Assembly: GCA_002914805.1 (NCBI GenBank) | Contig: JXTB01000035.1 | Span: 429,028-493,027, forward strand | Reading direction: 5' to 3' | Source: Parasponia andersonii | Taxonomy: Eukaryota; Streptophyta; Magnoliopsida; Rosales; Cannabaceae | Length of the DNA stretch: 64,000 nucleotides | Shown: positions 9,326-20,822 of the stretch, piece by piece | Numbering within the stretch: the first letter of the stretch is position 1 | How the letters are laid out: each line of letters begins with the position of its first letter | Made by a program: the position numbers and the translations under genes | The notes under the pieces: model-generated | What the model was told of the DNA's origin: nothing | The model's input: only the letters and a program-made list of their open reading frames with translations | Databases searched by the model: none

Positions 9326-11829
9326 TGTAAAATCCTAAATTTTGTAAGAGTAATTAAGTAATTTTACTTTCAGGGTAATTTGGTAATTTTGTATTTTTGA
9401 ATTAATTAAATAAAAATTAGAAATAAATTTGGCATTGAATCTAGATAAGATAAAGTCTAAGTGCATATGGGGCAAAAGTAAAAAAGAAATTTCAAACTGG
9501 AGACAAAAGTGTAATTAAGGAAAGATTAAAGTGAAAGAATCTTTTTAAAATTATGGCCAAAGTGGAATTTCATAAACTTATTTTTTGATCGAATCAGATT
9601 GCGCCACGTGTCCCACTGCTAACGTTTTTGAAAATTGCATAAAAACCCTCAATTTCTTCTTTCTTCTCTACGGACGTCCCCCGAAGCCACCCACGGTCAC
9701 TGTTCACCTGAGGCACTACCGGCCGCCGCCGTGCCAGACGCGCCCACCCATCGTGACCGAAAGACGCCGACGAACCAGCGCCGGGTACTGCCGCAGTGAA
9801 CCGCCGCCTCTCGTCGGAGAAATCGCAGCCCGAAGCCACCGCTTGCCGATCGGTTTTTCGCCCGCCGTTTAACGTCCGATCACCACACCACCACCACCGT
9901 TGGATTCGTCTCGACTCCAGCTTTCATTTTTGACCACTCTCGGCCTCCAACTCTGCTCTGGTGAGAAATTGATTACTATAGTAATATTTTAATATTTAAT
10001 TTTTGTGGTATTTTCGTAATTATTTCGGAATTGAGTTATTTTTCCCGAGAAAATTTTACCACGTGATAAAGGAGTTTGAAACATGAAATTTCATGATTTT
10101 TAAGTGTTAAAATGATAACTAGAAGATCGTTAATTATCGGGATGAAAATGTGGTATTTTTCTAATTATTTTCAAAATATGGTATTTTTATAATTTTCAGA
10201 TTTTGAGCCCATTTAATGTTCGGGATCTCAAAACTAAGTTCTGACTTCGAATTTGGACTCAGTGAGGTCGGGACATGAAGTTTGATATAAAATATCACTA
10301 TTTTCTGAAGTGGCACGAAAATCGAGAAAATAGCTCATGAATTACACCGTTTTGCGTGGCACAGGCCGGTTTCGTACCGGGACCCGTTTTCGACAAACTT
10401 TATATCTAAACCAACATTTTTGGGTGTTCTAAATTCAATGGTGACCTATGTTTCTCAATCCAAGACTCTGTTTGAAAAGTCAACTTTTCAAGTGAACGTG
10501 ACGAGATTCGAGAACAACTGTCCGAACAACTCGGTGATCAATTGAGGATATTTCTAGCGTCGTTAGCTCAGCATAATTACCATTTCGTGGTAAGGGATTC
10601 AATTTCCTTGTTTTCTATTATTTTCATTAAAATTGGAATTTATTCTGAAAAATGAAATTTCGTGATTTTATTAAATTGAATTATTTGAATAGTTATTTTA
10701 ATGAACTATGAATTTGTGAAACATTATAGACCGCTCTAGATATTTTTAAATATGATTTTATACAAGTTTTTATACTTGGAATTTGGTAAAACCATAGAAA
10801 CTATACTTTTGGATATTAAAGTACAAAATGGATTTTAATTAAAAATTAGAGCATGTCTAGAATGTTAAACCACTACATGGTTGTTTGAGACTCTATATAT
10901 ATTGCACATTTCATACGATCATGCATGAGAGTCGTCTTAGGCATCACGGTATTGTAGTAGGCGGACTAGTACACCCGTCTTCGGTGAGAGCCCGTAAATC
11001 TGCGCAGGGTTTGTTTTCTGACTATCTCCATTCGGTAGGCGTAGGCATTCGATGCCCCTCCGGTTAGGTAGGATTTGACACATGGGCGTCCCTCCAGTTT
11101 TTAGAGATAGATGTCAGGCAGAGAGCACTCAATACGTATGGTATAAGTTGCTCTAGTTATGATGAGAGGATGAGAACTCATGTGATGTGTTGATTTATGC
11201 GATGTGTATTATGCTTATTTTAATTGAGACTTTTATATGTTTTGACCTGGATATCTGGCTTTGATTTTTGGCATAGTTTTCTGTAAATGGTTTAAATCTT
11301 TAATATTTATAGAAATGCTTTCCAATACTACTAACCATGCAGATGTTTTGAGATTTATAAATGATTTTTCCGAAAAAGGGAAATTGGGTAACCTAATGGG
11401 CAATTTATGCTCACTCTCCTACTTTCTCCACAGGTGGTATCCAGTGTGACATTGAGATCAACAAGCAGAATAAGAAGTTATTTTTTATTCGTAGTTTGGA
11501 ACTTGGTAATGCTAGGAGTGTGAATACAAGACTCGTGTTTAAGTCTTGTTAAATTTATGGATATTGCTAGCATTCATGTTAAGTGTGTTACTTGGATAAT
11601 GTCTGTAACTATATATGCCACTCTAGCTTGATATTGAGGTGTGAATGATGATGCTCAGTGAACAAATTGTGAATTTAGTTTTTCTTATAATTTGTTAGCC
11701 TGTGTTTATTGGTGACTATGAACTGTAGGATAGGTCCACTGGTTAGAATTCATAATACTTTTAAAAAAAAAATTTCTAATTTTTGTGAAATTCCCATTCT
11801 GCCACTACCCCGGGGTTTGGGTCGTGGCA
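9326..11829 (+). repeat. Tekay 5' LTR
   Basis: Runs from TGTAAAATCC to GGTCGTGGCA, with the terminal CA preserved. A TATA-like GCATAAAAAC at 9637-9646 is followed by a GC-rich leader (about 9660-9960) that ends in a donor-like CTGGTGAGAAA. A second TATATATA stretch lies near 10893-10900. The short ORFs in the GC-rich part are by-products of base composition: they are not kept between the two LTRs. Confidence 0.95.
9637..9960 (+). promoter_or_regulatory. LTR TATA box and GC-rich leader
   Basis: GCATAAAAAC (9637-9646) lies about 30 bases before a TTCTTCTTTCTTCTC start-like tract, then a CCG-rich segment to the donor-like GGTGAG near 9960. The same order recurs in the 3' LTR at 16888-17222. The promoter role is inferred from position and conservation. 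Confidence 0.5.
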
Positions 11830-11836
11830 GAAATTG

Positions 11837-11848
11837 TGGTATCAGAGC
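11837..11848 (+). other. Primer-binding site (initiator Met-tRNA)
   Basis: TGGTATCAGAGC, complementary to the 3' end of plant initiator Met-tRNA, lies seven bases after the 5' LTR end. This is the standard minus-strand priming site of chromoviruses. Confidence 0.93.
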
Positions 11849-11963
11849 TTTGAGTTCTAAATACCTCAGACATAGTACCATTAAACTAGATTTAAATTGT
11901 TTTTATGATGATATGCATCATTACCTCACTGATAGTTTGGTATTTCATTTCAGACTTTCAAAG

Positions 11964-13215
11964 ATGCCTCCTAGAAGTTCTCCGAGGTGCCAACCTGGTG
12001 TCGAGCCCCTCCAATTCTGCAAGGCTTCAACCAATTTTTCGAAGCTATGCATCATGCTTTCTTTAAGATGCAAGGTCCTAACGTTCAGCCTCAACCTCAA
12101 CCACAGCAAGAGTGTCAACCCGATTAGGCTGATCATCTTCAGAAGTTTATGCGCCTTCAGCCTAGACAGTATGATGGAACTGCAGACCTACTAATTGCCA
12201 ATGCATGGTTGCATGAGATGACACGACATTTTCGGACCCTGGGTACTCCTAAAGAGTTCTGGGTTGTGTTTGTTATCTCTCGCTTGACGGGAAATGCTAT
12301 CCATTGGTGGGAGACAATTAAGGTTATGCAAAACGTAGAAGGCATAACTTGGGAAGAATTTGAGAGACTCTTCAAAGCATATTATGCAAACGATGATCAA
12401 CAAGCTGAAGTGGTTGGTCGTTTTGAGAGACTTACTCAAGGGAATAGAACAGTAAACTAATACGTGATGGAATTCACAGAATTGGCAAGCCTTGCCCTTA
12501 GCCCAGCGGTGAGTGACACTTACCGAATTGCGAAGTTCAAGAATGGTCTGAATCGAAATATCCACAACCGTATTGCTATTCACTCATTTGCCACTCTTTC
12601 TGAAGTAGTGCTAGCTGCCTAACGAGCTGAAGCTATAGAAAATAAGCAGGGTGCAAGGAGGAATAAAAGTAACGAGAGAAAAATGAACAAGAGGAACCAA
12701 AGACAATGGTCTGCTCAAGGTTCACCTCACAGCGGAATCTATACTAGCAGTGGTTCGGCAAGTTATAAAAAGTTCAGCCCCTATACGTATTACCACTGTG
12801 GTCAACAGGGCCATAGGAGGAATGAGTGCCCAAAACGTCTGCAGAAATCCCCTCTTTCTCAGGGAGGACCACTTGGAATTTATTCTGATTCAGCACCTCC
12901 CAAGAACACTCAAGCTAGGCCGCCGCAGTCTCAGGGTGTTTCCGAGGCTTTTTCATCTCTACCACCTTACCAGTACCAGTACCGCCCCTAGGGTTATACT
13001 CAGAATTTCTAGACTCCTCAGGCTTCAGGGAGTCAAGGAGGGCATGGATATGGTAGCAGTGGTCCGGGATCTAGCAGCAGTCATCCTGGACAAGGAAGAG
13101 GCAATAAGGGAAAAGGAAAAGTCATTGGCCAAGCTTATGCAGTTTCTGGAACTGATGGTACCAATGAACACACTGGCCGAGGTGTTGTTGATGGTATGGT
13201 TCTTATTTTATATTC
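11964..13215 (+). pseudogene. Tekay gag
   Basis: Starts MPPRSSPR, the usual chromovirus gag opening, but shifts frame near 12010-12020. The main frame continues through FMRLQPRQYDG, WLHEMTRHF and a WEEFERLFKAYY capsid block, with stops at 12125, 12458, 12620, 12989 and 13010. The zinc knuckle near 12790-12830 reads YYHCGQQGHRRNEC: the first Cys of CX2CX4HX4C is Tyr (TAT), one transition from TGT. Gag would form the particle and bind element RNA; this copy cannot. It leads without a frame change into protease, as expected for a single gag-pol ORF. Confidence 0.88.
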
Positions 13216-13216
13216 T

Positions 13217-16200
13217 TAGACACGTATTTTGTTTGACACTGGTGTATCTCATTCATTCATATCATTGTTGTTTGTTCAACTTTTGGGGTTAGAATTTTTT
13301 GAGTTGGATTATGTCTTGACTTTAGGAACACCTTTGGGTGGTATATCCGATATGTCTAGTATGTGTAAATCTTATTGTGTGGTGATTGATGGTAAAGAAT
13401 TACTTGCTGATTTAATTGTATTACCAATGAAACAATATGATGTAATACTTGGTATGGATTGGTTATCCAAGTATCGAGCTATTGTCGATTGTTATGATAA
13501 GCGAGTGACCCTTTTTCTGGATGATGGACGACCCATAATATATCAAGCCTGAATGAATTCTTTGAAATCAAGTCCTATTCTAAAAGTCTGTTTAGGTGGT
13601 AGGAAGAAACTTGAGTGTTATGGGAACTTGTTTACCATTGATGGTGAAGTGAGAACTAATGATCATGACCTATGGATTCCAGTGGTGAGTGAATATCCAG
13701 AGGTATTTCCTGAGGATTTACTAGGGCTACCACCAGAGAGGGAGATCGAGTTCTGTATTGACCTTGTTCTTGGAGCTCAACCAATTTCTATTCTAGCCTA
13801 CCGCATGACTCCTGCAGAGATGAACGAATTGAGGGAACAATTGAATGATTTAATATCCAAGGGTTTCATTCAAAGTAGTACTTCTCCTTGGGGTGCTCTT
13901 GTTTTGTTTGTCAAGAAAGCTGACGGTACTTTAAGGCTATGTGTGGACTACAGAAGGTTAAGCCAGCTCATGATAAAGAATAAGTATCCTTTGCCAAGGA
14001 TTGACGAGTTATTTGATCAACTTGGTGGATCAAGATTTTTCTCTAAGATTGACTTGAGGTCAGGTTATCACCAGTTGAAGATAAGAGAGGAAGATATACC
14101 GAAAATAGTATTCAGAACTCGTTATGGTCACTTTGAGTTTTTGGTAATGCCTTTTGGTTTGACAAATGCACCTACAGCTTTTATGGACCTCATGAATTGG
14201 ATTTTCAAGCCATACTTGGATCGTTTTGTAGTTGTTTTTATTGATGATATCCTAGTGTATTCCAAGACTCAGGAAGATCATATCGAACACCTGAGGATAG
14301 TGCTTGAAGTTTTGAGGAGTCAACAATTATATGTCAAAAGATCAAAATGTGACTTCTGGATGTCAGAAGTTAAATTCTTGGGGCATGTAATTTCTCAAGA
14401 AAGTATCTCAGTCGATCCTACTAAGGTAGAAGCTGTTCTAAAATGGGAAATACCAAATAATATGACAGAGATACGAAGTTTTCTCAAGGGTTGCATTACC
14501 ATTGACAAGGCTGACCAGGAAGGATGTCAATTTCATTTGGGATAATGATTGTGAAGAAGCTTTCAGGAAATTGAAGCACAGTTTGACAACTGCACCTGTT
14601 CTTACAGTTCCTGAGAGTAATGAACCTTATGTGGTGTATACCGATGCTTCTAAGATGAGATTGGGAATTGTTCTGATGCAAAATGGTCGAGTTGTAGTTT
14701 ATGCTTCTCATCAATTGAAGCTGCATGAGAGGAATTATCCTACCTATGACCTAGAACTTGTAGCAATAATTTTTGCACTCAAAATATGGAGGTGTTATCT
14801 GTATGGTGTGAAATTTGAGATATTCTCTGACCATAAGAGTTTGAAATATCTCTTCACTCAACGGGATCTGAATTTGAGGCAGCGAAGATGGGTTGAGTAT
14901 ATGGAAGATTATGACTTCGAACTACAATACCATCCCGGCAAGGCCAATGTTGTAGTTGATGCCTTTAGTAGAAAACCGTTTAGCTCCTTAGTGGCACTTA
15001 TATTTCAAGATTGGTAGAACTCATTGGTAATTGGTGATTATAACTTGCAGTACTTCGAGTCTGGAAACGCTGCTTACCTCAGTAATGTCGTTGCCATACC
15101 TGCACTTCTCCAAACTGTGCAGCGAATTCAATGGCAAGACCAAGAGTTGAGAACGATCTGGAATCAACTCGAAAGTGGTGAACAATTAGAAGGTTGGAGT
15201 ACAAATAGAGAAGGATTTGTGCTTTTCAAAGGCAAGCTAGCAGTAGCTAATTATCCTCATCTTAAAGAGACAATTCTCACTGAAGCTCACAAGTCCAAGT
15301 TTACAGTATATCTTAGTAGCACCAAGATGTATCACGACCTGAAGAGATAGTATTGGTGGAAAGGTATAAAACGTGACGTAGCTACTTTTGTGGCTAAGTG
15401 CATGACATGTCAGCAAGTTAAAGCTGAACACCAGAGACCAACTGGACTACTACAGCCTTTACCCATACCAGAGTAGAAGTGGGATAAAATCACTATGGAC
15501 TTTGTAATGGGTTTACCTATGACCCGAAGAAAGAATGATGTAGTTTGGGTAATTGTTGATCGTATGATGAAAACTGCTCATTTCATACCGATCAGATCTG
15601 ATTTTTCACTCAACAAGCTTAGTCGTCTCTATATTGACAATATTATTCGATTGCATGGAGTGCCATCAAACATAGTTTCAGACAGAGACCTAAGATTTAC
15701 TTCTAAGTTCTAGAGAGCTTTGCAGAGAGCTTTGGGAATAGAACTAAATCTCAGTACTGCTCACCATCCTCAGACAGATGGTCAATCTGAAAGGACTATT
15801 CAGATTCTAGAAGACATGCTTCGCTCTTGTGTACTGGATTTTGGTGGAAGCTGGGATGATCACCTATCATTGGTAGAGTTTTCTTATAATAACAGCTACC
15901 AAACCAGTTTTGGCATGGATCCATGTAAGGTATTATATGGAAGACCATGTAGATCACTCTCGTGTTGGGCTGATGCAGAGGAACGTGTCATTCTTAGGCC
16001 AGAGCTGATACAAGAGACTACTGAGAAAATTAACAAGATTCGACAAAGACTTAAAGTCATGCAGAGTCCACAGAAAAGTTATGCAGACCCAAAGAGACAT
16101 AAAGTAGAGTTCGAAGTTGGTGATCAGGTATTCGTGAAAGTAACGCCAAGGCGTGGGATCACTAGATTTGGGCTTAAAGACAAATTGGCTCCAAGATATA

Positions 16201-16565
16201 TTGGGCCCATAGCGTATCGCTTGGAATTGCCACCACAATTAGGCTGAGTGCACAATATTTTTCATGTCTCGATGCTCAGGAAGTATGTGCCTGATCCATC
16301 GCATGCTATCCAGTATGTGGAAGTGCCTTTACAAGAGTATGTAACATATAAGGGACAACCAGTTCGAATACTGGGGAGAGAGCTCAAAGTGCTTTGAAAT
16401 AGAGAGATACCACTTGTCAAAGTTCTTTGGCAAGACCATAAGGAAGACGAAGCCACTTGGGAGCTAGAAGCAGAAATGTATGAAAAATATCCTCATCTAT
16501 TTAATTTCCAACTTGAAGTTGTACTTTGTCCCTTATATCCGAATTTCACGACGAAATTCTTTTAA
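13217..16565 (+). pseudogene. Tekay pol: protease, RT, RNase H, integrase, degraded chromodomain
   Basis: Protease active site FDTGVSHSF at about 13229. RT runs 13700-14490 with [23 protein letters not shown] and catalytic FIDDILVYS intact. RNase H (14500-14990) has YTDASK and SDHKSLKYL. Integrase (15020-16250) keeps CMTC and the D, D, E residues (TMDFVMGLP, VSDRDLRF, QTDGQSERT), but one His of the zinc finger reads Tyr (FTVYLSS). The frame changes at about 14490, where a block normally joining RT to RNase H is missing: SFLKG runs straight to LTRKDV. Stops lie at 13217, 13550, 15015, 15348, 15474, 15711, 16245 and 16395; the natural terminator is at 16563. The chromodomain-like tail (about 16395-16490) is degraded. 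Confidence 0.93.
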
Positions 16566-16576
16566 GGGGGAGAGGA
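16564..16576 (+). other. Polypurine tract of the Tekay element
   Basis: AAGGGGGAGAGGA directly abuts the 3' LTR (plus-strand primer). It overlaps the natural pol stop region. Confidence 0.85.
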
Positions 16577-19089
16577 TGTAAAATCCTAAATTTTGTAAGG
16601 GTAATTAAGTAATTTTACTTCAAGGGTAATTTGATAATTTTATATTTTTGGATTAATTAAATAAACATCGGAAATAAATTTGGTATTGAATCTAGACAAG
16701 ATAAAGTCTAGGTGCATTTGGGGCAAAAGTGAAAAAGAAATTTCAAACTTGGGACAAAAGTGTAATTAAGGAGGGACCAAAGTGAAAGAATCTTTTTAAA
16801 ATTATGGCCAAAGTGGAATTTTAGAAACTTATTTTTTGGTCGAATCAGATTGCGCCATGTGTCCCACTGCTACAGTTTTTGAAGATTGCATAAAAACCCT
16901 CAATTTCTTCTTTCTTCTCCACGGACGTCCCCCGAAGCCACCCACAGTCACTGTTCACCCGAGGTTCCACCGGCCGCCGCCGTGCCAAACGCGTCCGCCC
17001 GCCGTGACCGGAAGACACTGATGAACCAGTGCCGGGAACTACCACCATGAACCACCGCCTCTCACTAGAGAAATCACAGCCCGAAGCCATCGCCTGCCGA
17101 TCGGTTTTTTGCTCGCCGTTCCACCGTCCGACGTCCGATCACTGCACCACCACCATCGTTGGATTTGTCTTGACTCCAGCTTTCATTTCTGACCACTCTC
17201 GGCCTCCAACTCGGCTCCGGTGAGAAGTTGATTACTGTAGTAATATTTTAATATTTAATTTGTATGGTATTTTCGTAATTATTTCGGAATTGAGTTGTTT
17301 TCCCAAGAAAATTTTACCACGTGATAGAGGAGTTTGAAACATGAAATTCCATGATTTTTAAGTGTTAAAACGATAACTAGAAGATCGTTAATTATCGGGA
17401 TGAAAATGTGGTATTTTTCTAATTATTTTCAAAATGTGGTATTTTTATAATTTTTAGATTTTGAGCCCATTTAATGTTCGGGACCTCGAAACTGAGTTCT
17501 GACTTCGAATTTGGACTCAGTGAGGTCGGGACATGAAGTTTGATATGAAATATCACTATTTACAGAAGTGGCAAGAAAATCAAGAAAATAGCTCATGAAC
17601 TGCACCAGTTTGCGTGCCACGGGCCGGTTCCGTACTGGGACCCGTTTTCGACGAACTTTATACCTAAACCAACATTTTTGAATGTTCTGAATTCAGTGGT
17701 GACCTCTGTTTCTCAATCCGAGACTCCGTTTGAAAAGCCAACTTTTCAAGTGAACGTGACGAGATTCGAGAACTGTCCGAACAACCCGGTGATCAATTGA
17801 GGATATTTCTAGCGTCGTTAGCTCAGCATAATTACTATTTCGAGGTAGGGGATTCAATTTCCTTGTTTTCTATTATTTTCATTAAAATTGGAATGCATTC
17901 TGAAAAATGAAATTTCATGATTTTATTAAATTGAATTATTTGAATAGTTATTTTAATGAACTATAAATTTGTGAAACATTATAGACTGCTCTAGATATTT
18001 TTAAATATGATTTTATACAAGTTTTTATACTTGGAATTTGGTAAAACCATAGAAACTGTACTTTTGGATCTTAAAGTACAAAATGGATTTTAATTAAAAA
18101 ACAGAGCGTGTCTAGAATGTTAAACCACTGCATGGTTATTTGAGACTCTATATATATTGCATATTTCATACAATCATGCATGAGAGTCGTCTTAGGTATC
18201 ACGGTATTGTAGTAGGCGGACTAGTACACCCGTCTTCGATGAGAGCCCGTAAACCCGCGCGGGGTTTGTTTTCTTACTATCTCTTTTCGGTTGGCGTAGG
18301 CATTCAGTGCCCCTCCGGTTAGGTAGGATTTGACACATGGGTATCCCTCTGATTTTCAAAGATAGATGTCAGGCAGAGAGCACTCAACACATGTAGTATA
18401 AGTTGCTCTATTTGTGATGAGAGGATGAGAACTCATGTGATGTGTTGTTTTATGTGATGTGCATTATACTTATTTTTATTGAGACTTTTATATGTTTTGA
18501 CATGGATATCTGGTTTTGGTTTTTGGCATAGTTTTCTGTAAATAATTTAAATCCTTAATATTTATAGAAATGCTTTCCAATACTACTAACCATGCAGATA
18601 TTTTGAGATTTATAAACGATTTTTCTGAAAAAGGGAAATTGGGTAACCTAATGGGCAATTTATGCTCACCCTCCTACTTTCTCCATAGGTGGTGTGTAGT
18701 GTGACATTAATGATCAACAAGCAGAATAAGAAGTTATCTTTTATTCGTAGTTTGAGACTTGGTAATGCTAGGAGTGTGAATACAAGACTCGTGTTTAAGT
18801 CTTGTTAAATTTATGGATATTGCTATCATTCATGTTAAGTGTGTTACTTTGAAAATATCTGTAACTATATATGTCACTCTAGCTTGATATTGAGGTGTGA
18901 ATGATGATGCTCAGTGAACTTTCTGAGAGTTTAGTTTTTCTTATAATTTTTCAGTCTGTGTTTATTGATGACTATGAATTGTGGGATAGGTCCACCGATT
19001 GGAATTCATAATACTTTTTTTTTTTTTTCAAATTTCCAATTTTTGTGAAATTTGCCTTCTGTCACTACCCTAAGATTTGGGTCGTGACA
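16577..19089 (+). repeat. Tekay 3' LTR
   Basis: Begins TGTAAAATCC and ends GTCGTGACA, then the right GTTTT duplication. It repeats the 5' LTR without large indels. The TATA-like box is at 16888-16896 and the GC-rich leader at about 16915-17220. Confidence 0.95.
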
Positions 19090-19094
19090 GTTTT

Positions 19095-20822
19095 GGACTA
19101 AATTTTTTTAACTATTGGATTGGATCAACAATTTATAATGATGCATCTCCACATTATACACATTTTCATTCAAGTAAATAAGCATGAACATATTAGAGGA
19201 GAGAAGAAAAATTCTGGATCCATGAATTTCACCTTTGCAATACTTGCTGATCAAATATAAAATAAAATGGGACATCACTTTCCTACAAAGTGCCATGACT
19301 GCGTACAAGCGCAAAAGTCTATATCTTGAAAGAAATGATCCAAATATTTTAAGAAAAAAGTCAAAGGAAAAGAAGAATGACGATGAGGGATGAGATGAGT
19401 GGATATATTTTTTTTTCCCTGGTTTTTCTTTCTTTCTCCTTTTTTCTTTTCTATACACCCCAAACGTAGTAGCGAGAAAGAATTAAGCAATAAGAGTTTA
19501 AGACTGATATCGATTTAAGGGTAAATAATGCACAATGTTCTTTATTTATCAATAACTTCTCTAAAACTGAAATTCAAAAATTTTTAGACCCATGAACTGA
19601 TTCATTTCCGTTCATTAAGACATTCTTCATAAAAATTTAGAGTTTTTGATTTTAATATAATGGGCTGTAATTATTAACAGAAAATTATCAAAATTTAATT
19701 AAAATTTTGTATGATTATATATTTTAGTCTTTTCGACTAAAGATAAATATGTAATTATAAGTTTTTTTTTTTTTTTTTGAAAAAGATGGAGTACTTTTAT
19801 GCTATTTAGCTGCACGAATATAAGCCCCACTTTAATAGAAAGTGGGAAAAGTTGAAAAAGAAAAAAACCGATAGCCGCTATGGTCTATTCTTATAACAAA
19901 ATAACTGAATTTTAAGCTTAATTTAAGTAAATATCCGTTTTTTAAATGTTATAACAAAATATTTGGTATGTATGTTTATATATATATTTAGTGTAAAATA
20001 ATATATTCTAAACATAAAAATTTATATACTCATTATATTAACTGAAATTTGTCAAGTGTAAAAATATATATTTATATATTTAATTATAAAATTTAAAAAA
20101 TAGACTATACTTAATCAAATTTAAAATATTGACCATCTACCTGAATTTTTCTAATGATCGTGCGTGAAAATATTTACAGATATTTATAAATCAGCTTCCT
20201 TGTGATTGTAAATAATACAAGATAAATAAAAGAATCGAAGAAACCTTAAGCATGAACGAAACAGTTTTCTATTTCTAGTTTAGGATGTAGACAGTTCCAC
20301 AATATATACAGCAGGTGAATTTAGCGAAATTCAAATGACGTTTAGATCGAGAATATATATTATATATGTTTTAATTAGCTTTCTTAGCAGGTAATCCGAA
20401 GCCAAATTATATTGTATACTTATTTCCCCAATCGTAGATCATGTTGATAAACTAAGTCGAATTTAGTTAAGCTAAGTAGAAAAACGTAAATGGGCATAGG
20501 TTCATATGGGTCATTCTCACGTTAAGATTCAAGTTTGTCTAATTTAGGAAAAGTCTTGAATTGGCCGAAAAGAAAAATAATAAAGCAAAAGTTTATATTC
20601 TTGATATATGTTTTACAATGCAGCTCTTTAGATTGAAAAATATCTTATAAATAAAATAGTTGACAGAAGAAAAAAGAAATGTAAATCCATTAATCTATGA
20701 ACTTATGACATTGCATTATTTTTTACCGGTTGTTACTATTATTTTAGAAATGTCTTTTTTACTTTTTATTTTTTAAAATCAGCAATGCAATTGAATAGCT
20801 CATCGATGAATAACAATTTGCA
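19095..20822. other. AT-rich intergenic, no gene seen
   Basis: AT-rich sequence with homopolymer runs. The minus-strand ORF at 19108-19458 is Lys- and Phe-rich low complexity and lacks any motif. No repeat ends were resolved. Confidence 0.55.

Larger units (their letters stand above)
9326..19089 (+). mobile_element. Complete but decayed Tekay/Del-type chromovirus
   Basis: The two LTRs (2504 and 2513 bp) are flanked by a perfect 5 bp duplication GTTTT (9321-9325 and 19090-19094). A Met-tRNA primer site follows the 5' LTR, and a purine tract (AAGGGGGAGAGGA) precedes the 3' LTR. The internal order gag, protease, RT, RNase H, integrase, degraded chromodomain-like tail is that of Ty3/Gypsy chromoviruses. 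The long LTRs and the C-terminal block (VLWQDHKEDEATWELE) fit the Tekay/Del clade. Many in-frame stops, one frameshift in gag and one small deletion between RT and RNase H make it non-functional. A hand count gave about 25 LTR differences over the first 310 aligned bases, mostly transitions, so the insertion is old. Confidence 0.95.

Noticed and set aside
9585..9872. Overlapping Pro/Arg-rich ORFs on both strands in the Tekay LTR
   Set aside because: The sister LTR breaks the frames, and the ORFs arise from the CCG-rich leader.
19108..19458. 116-codon minus-strand ORF
   Set aside because: Low-complexity Lys/Phe/Ser runs from A/T-rich repeats; no domain, no promoter.
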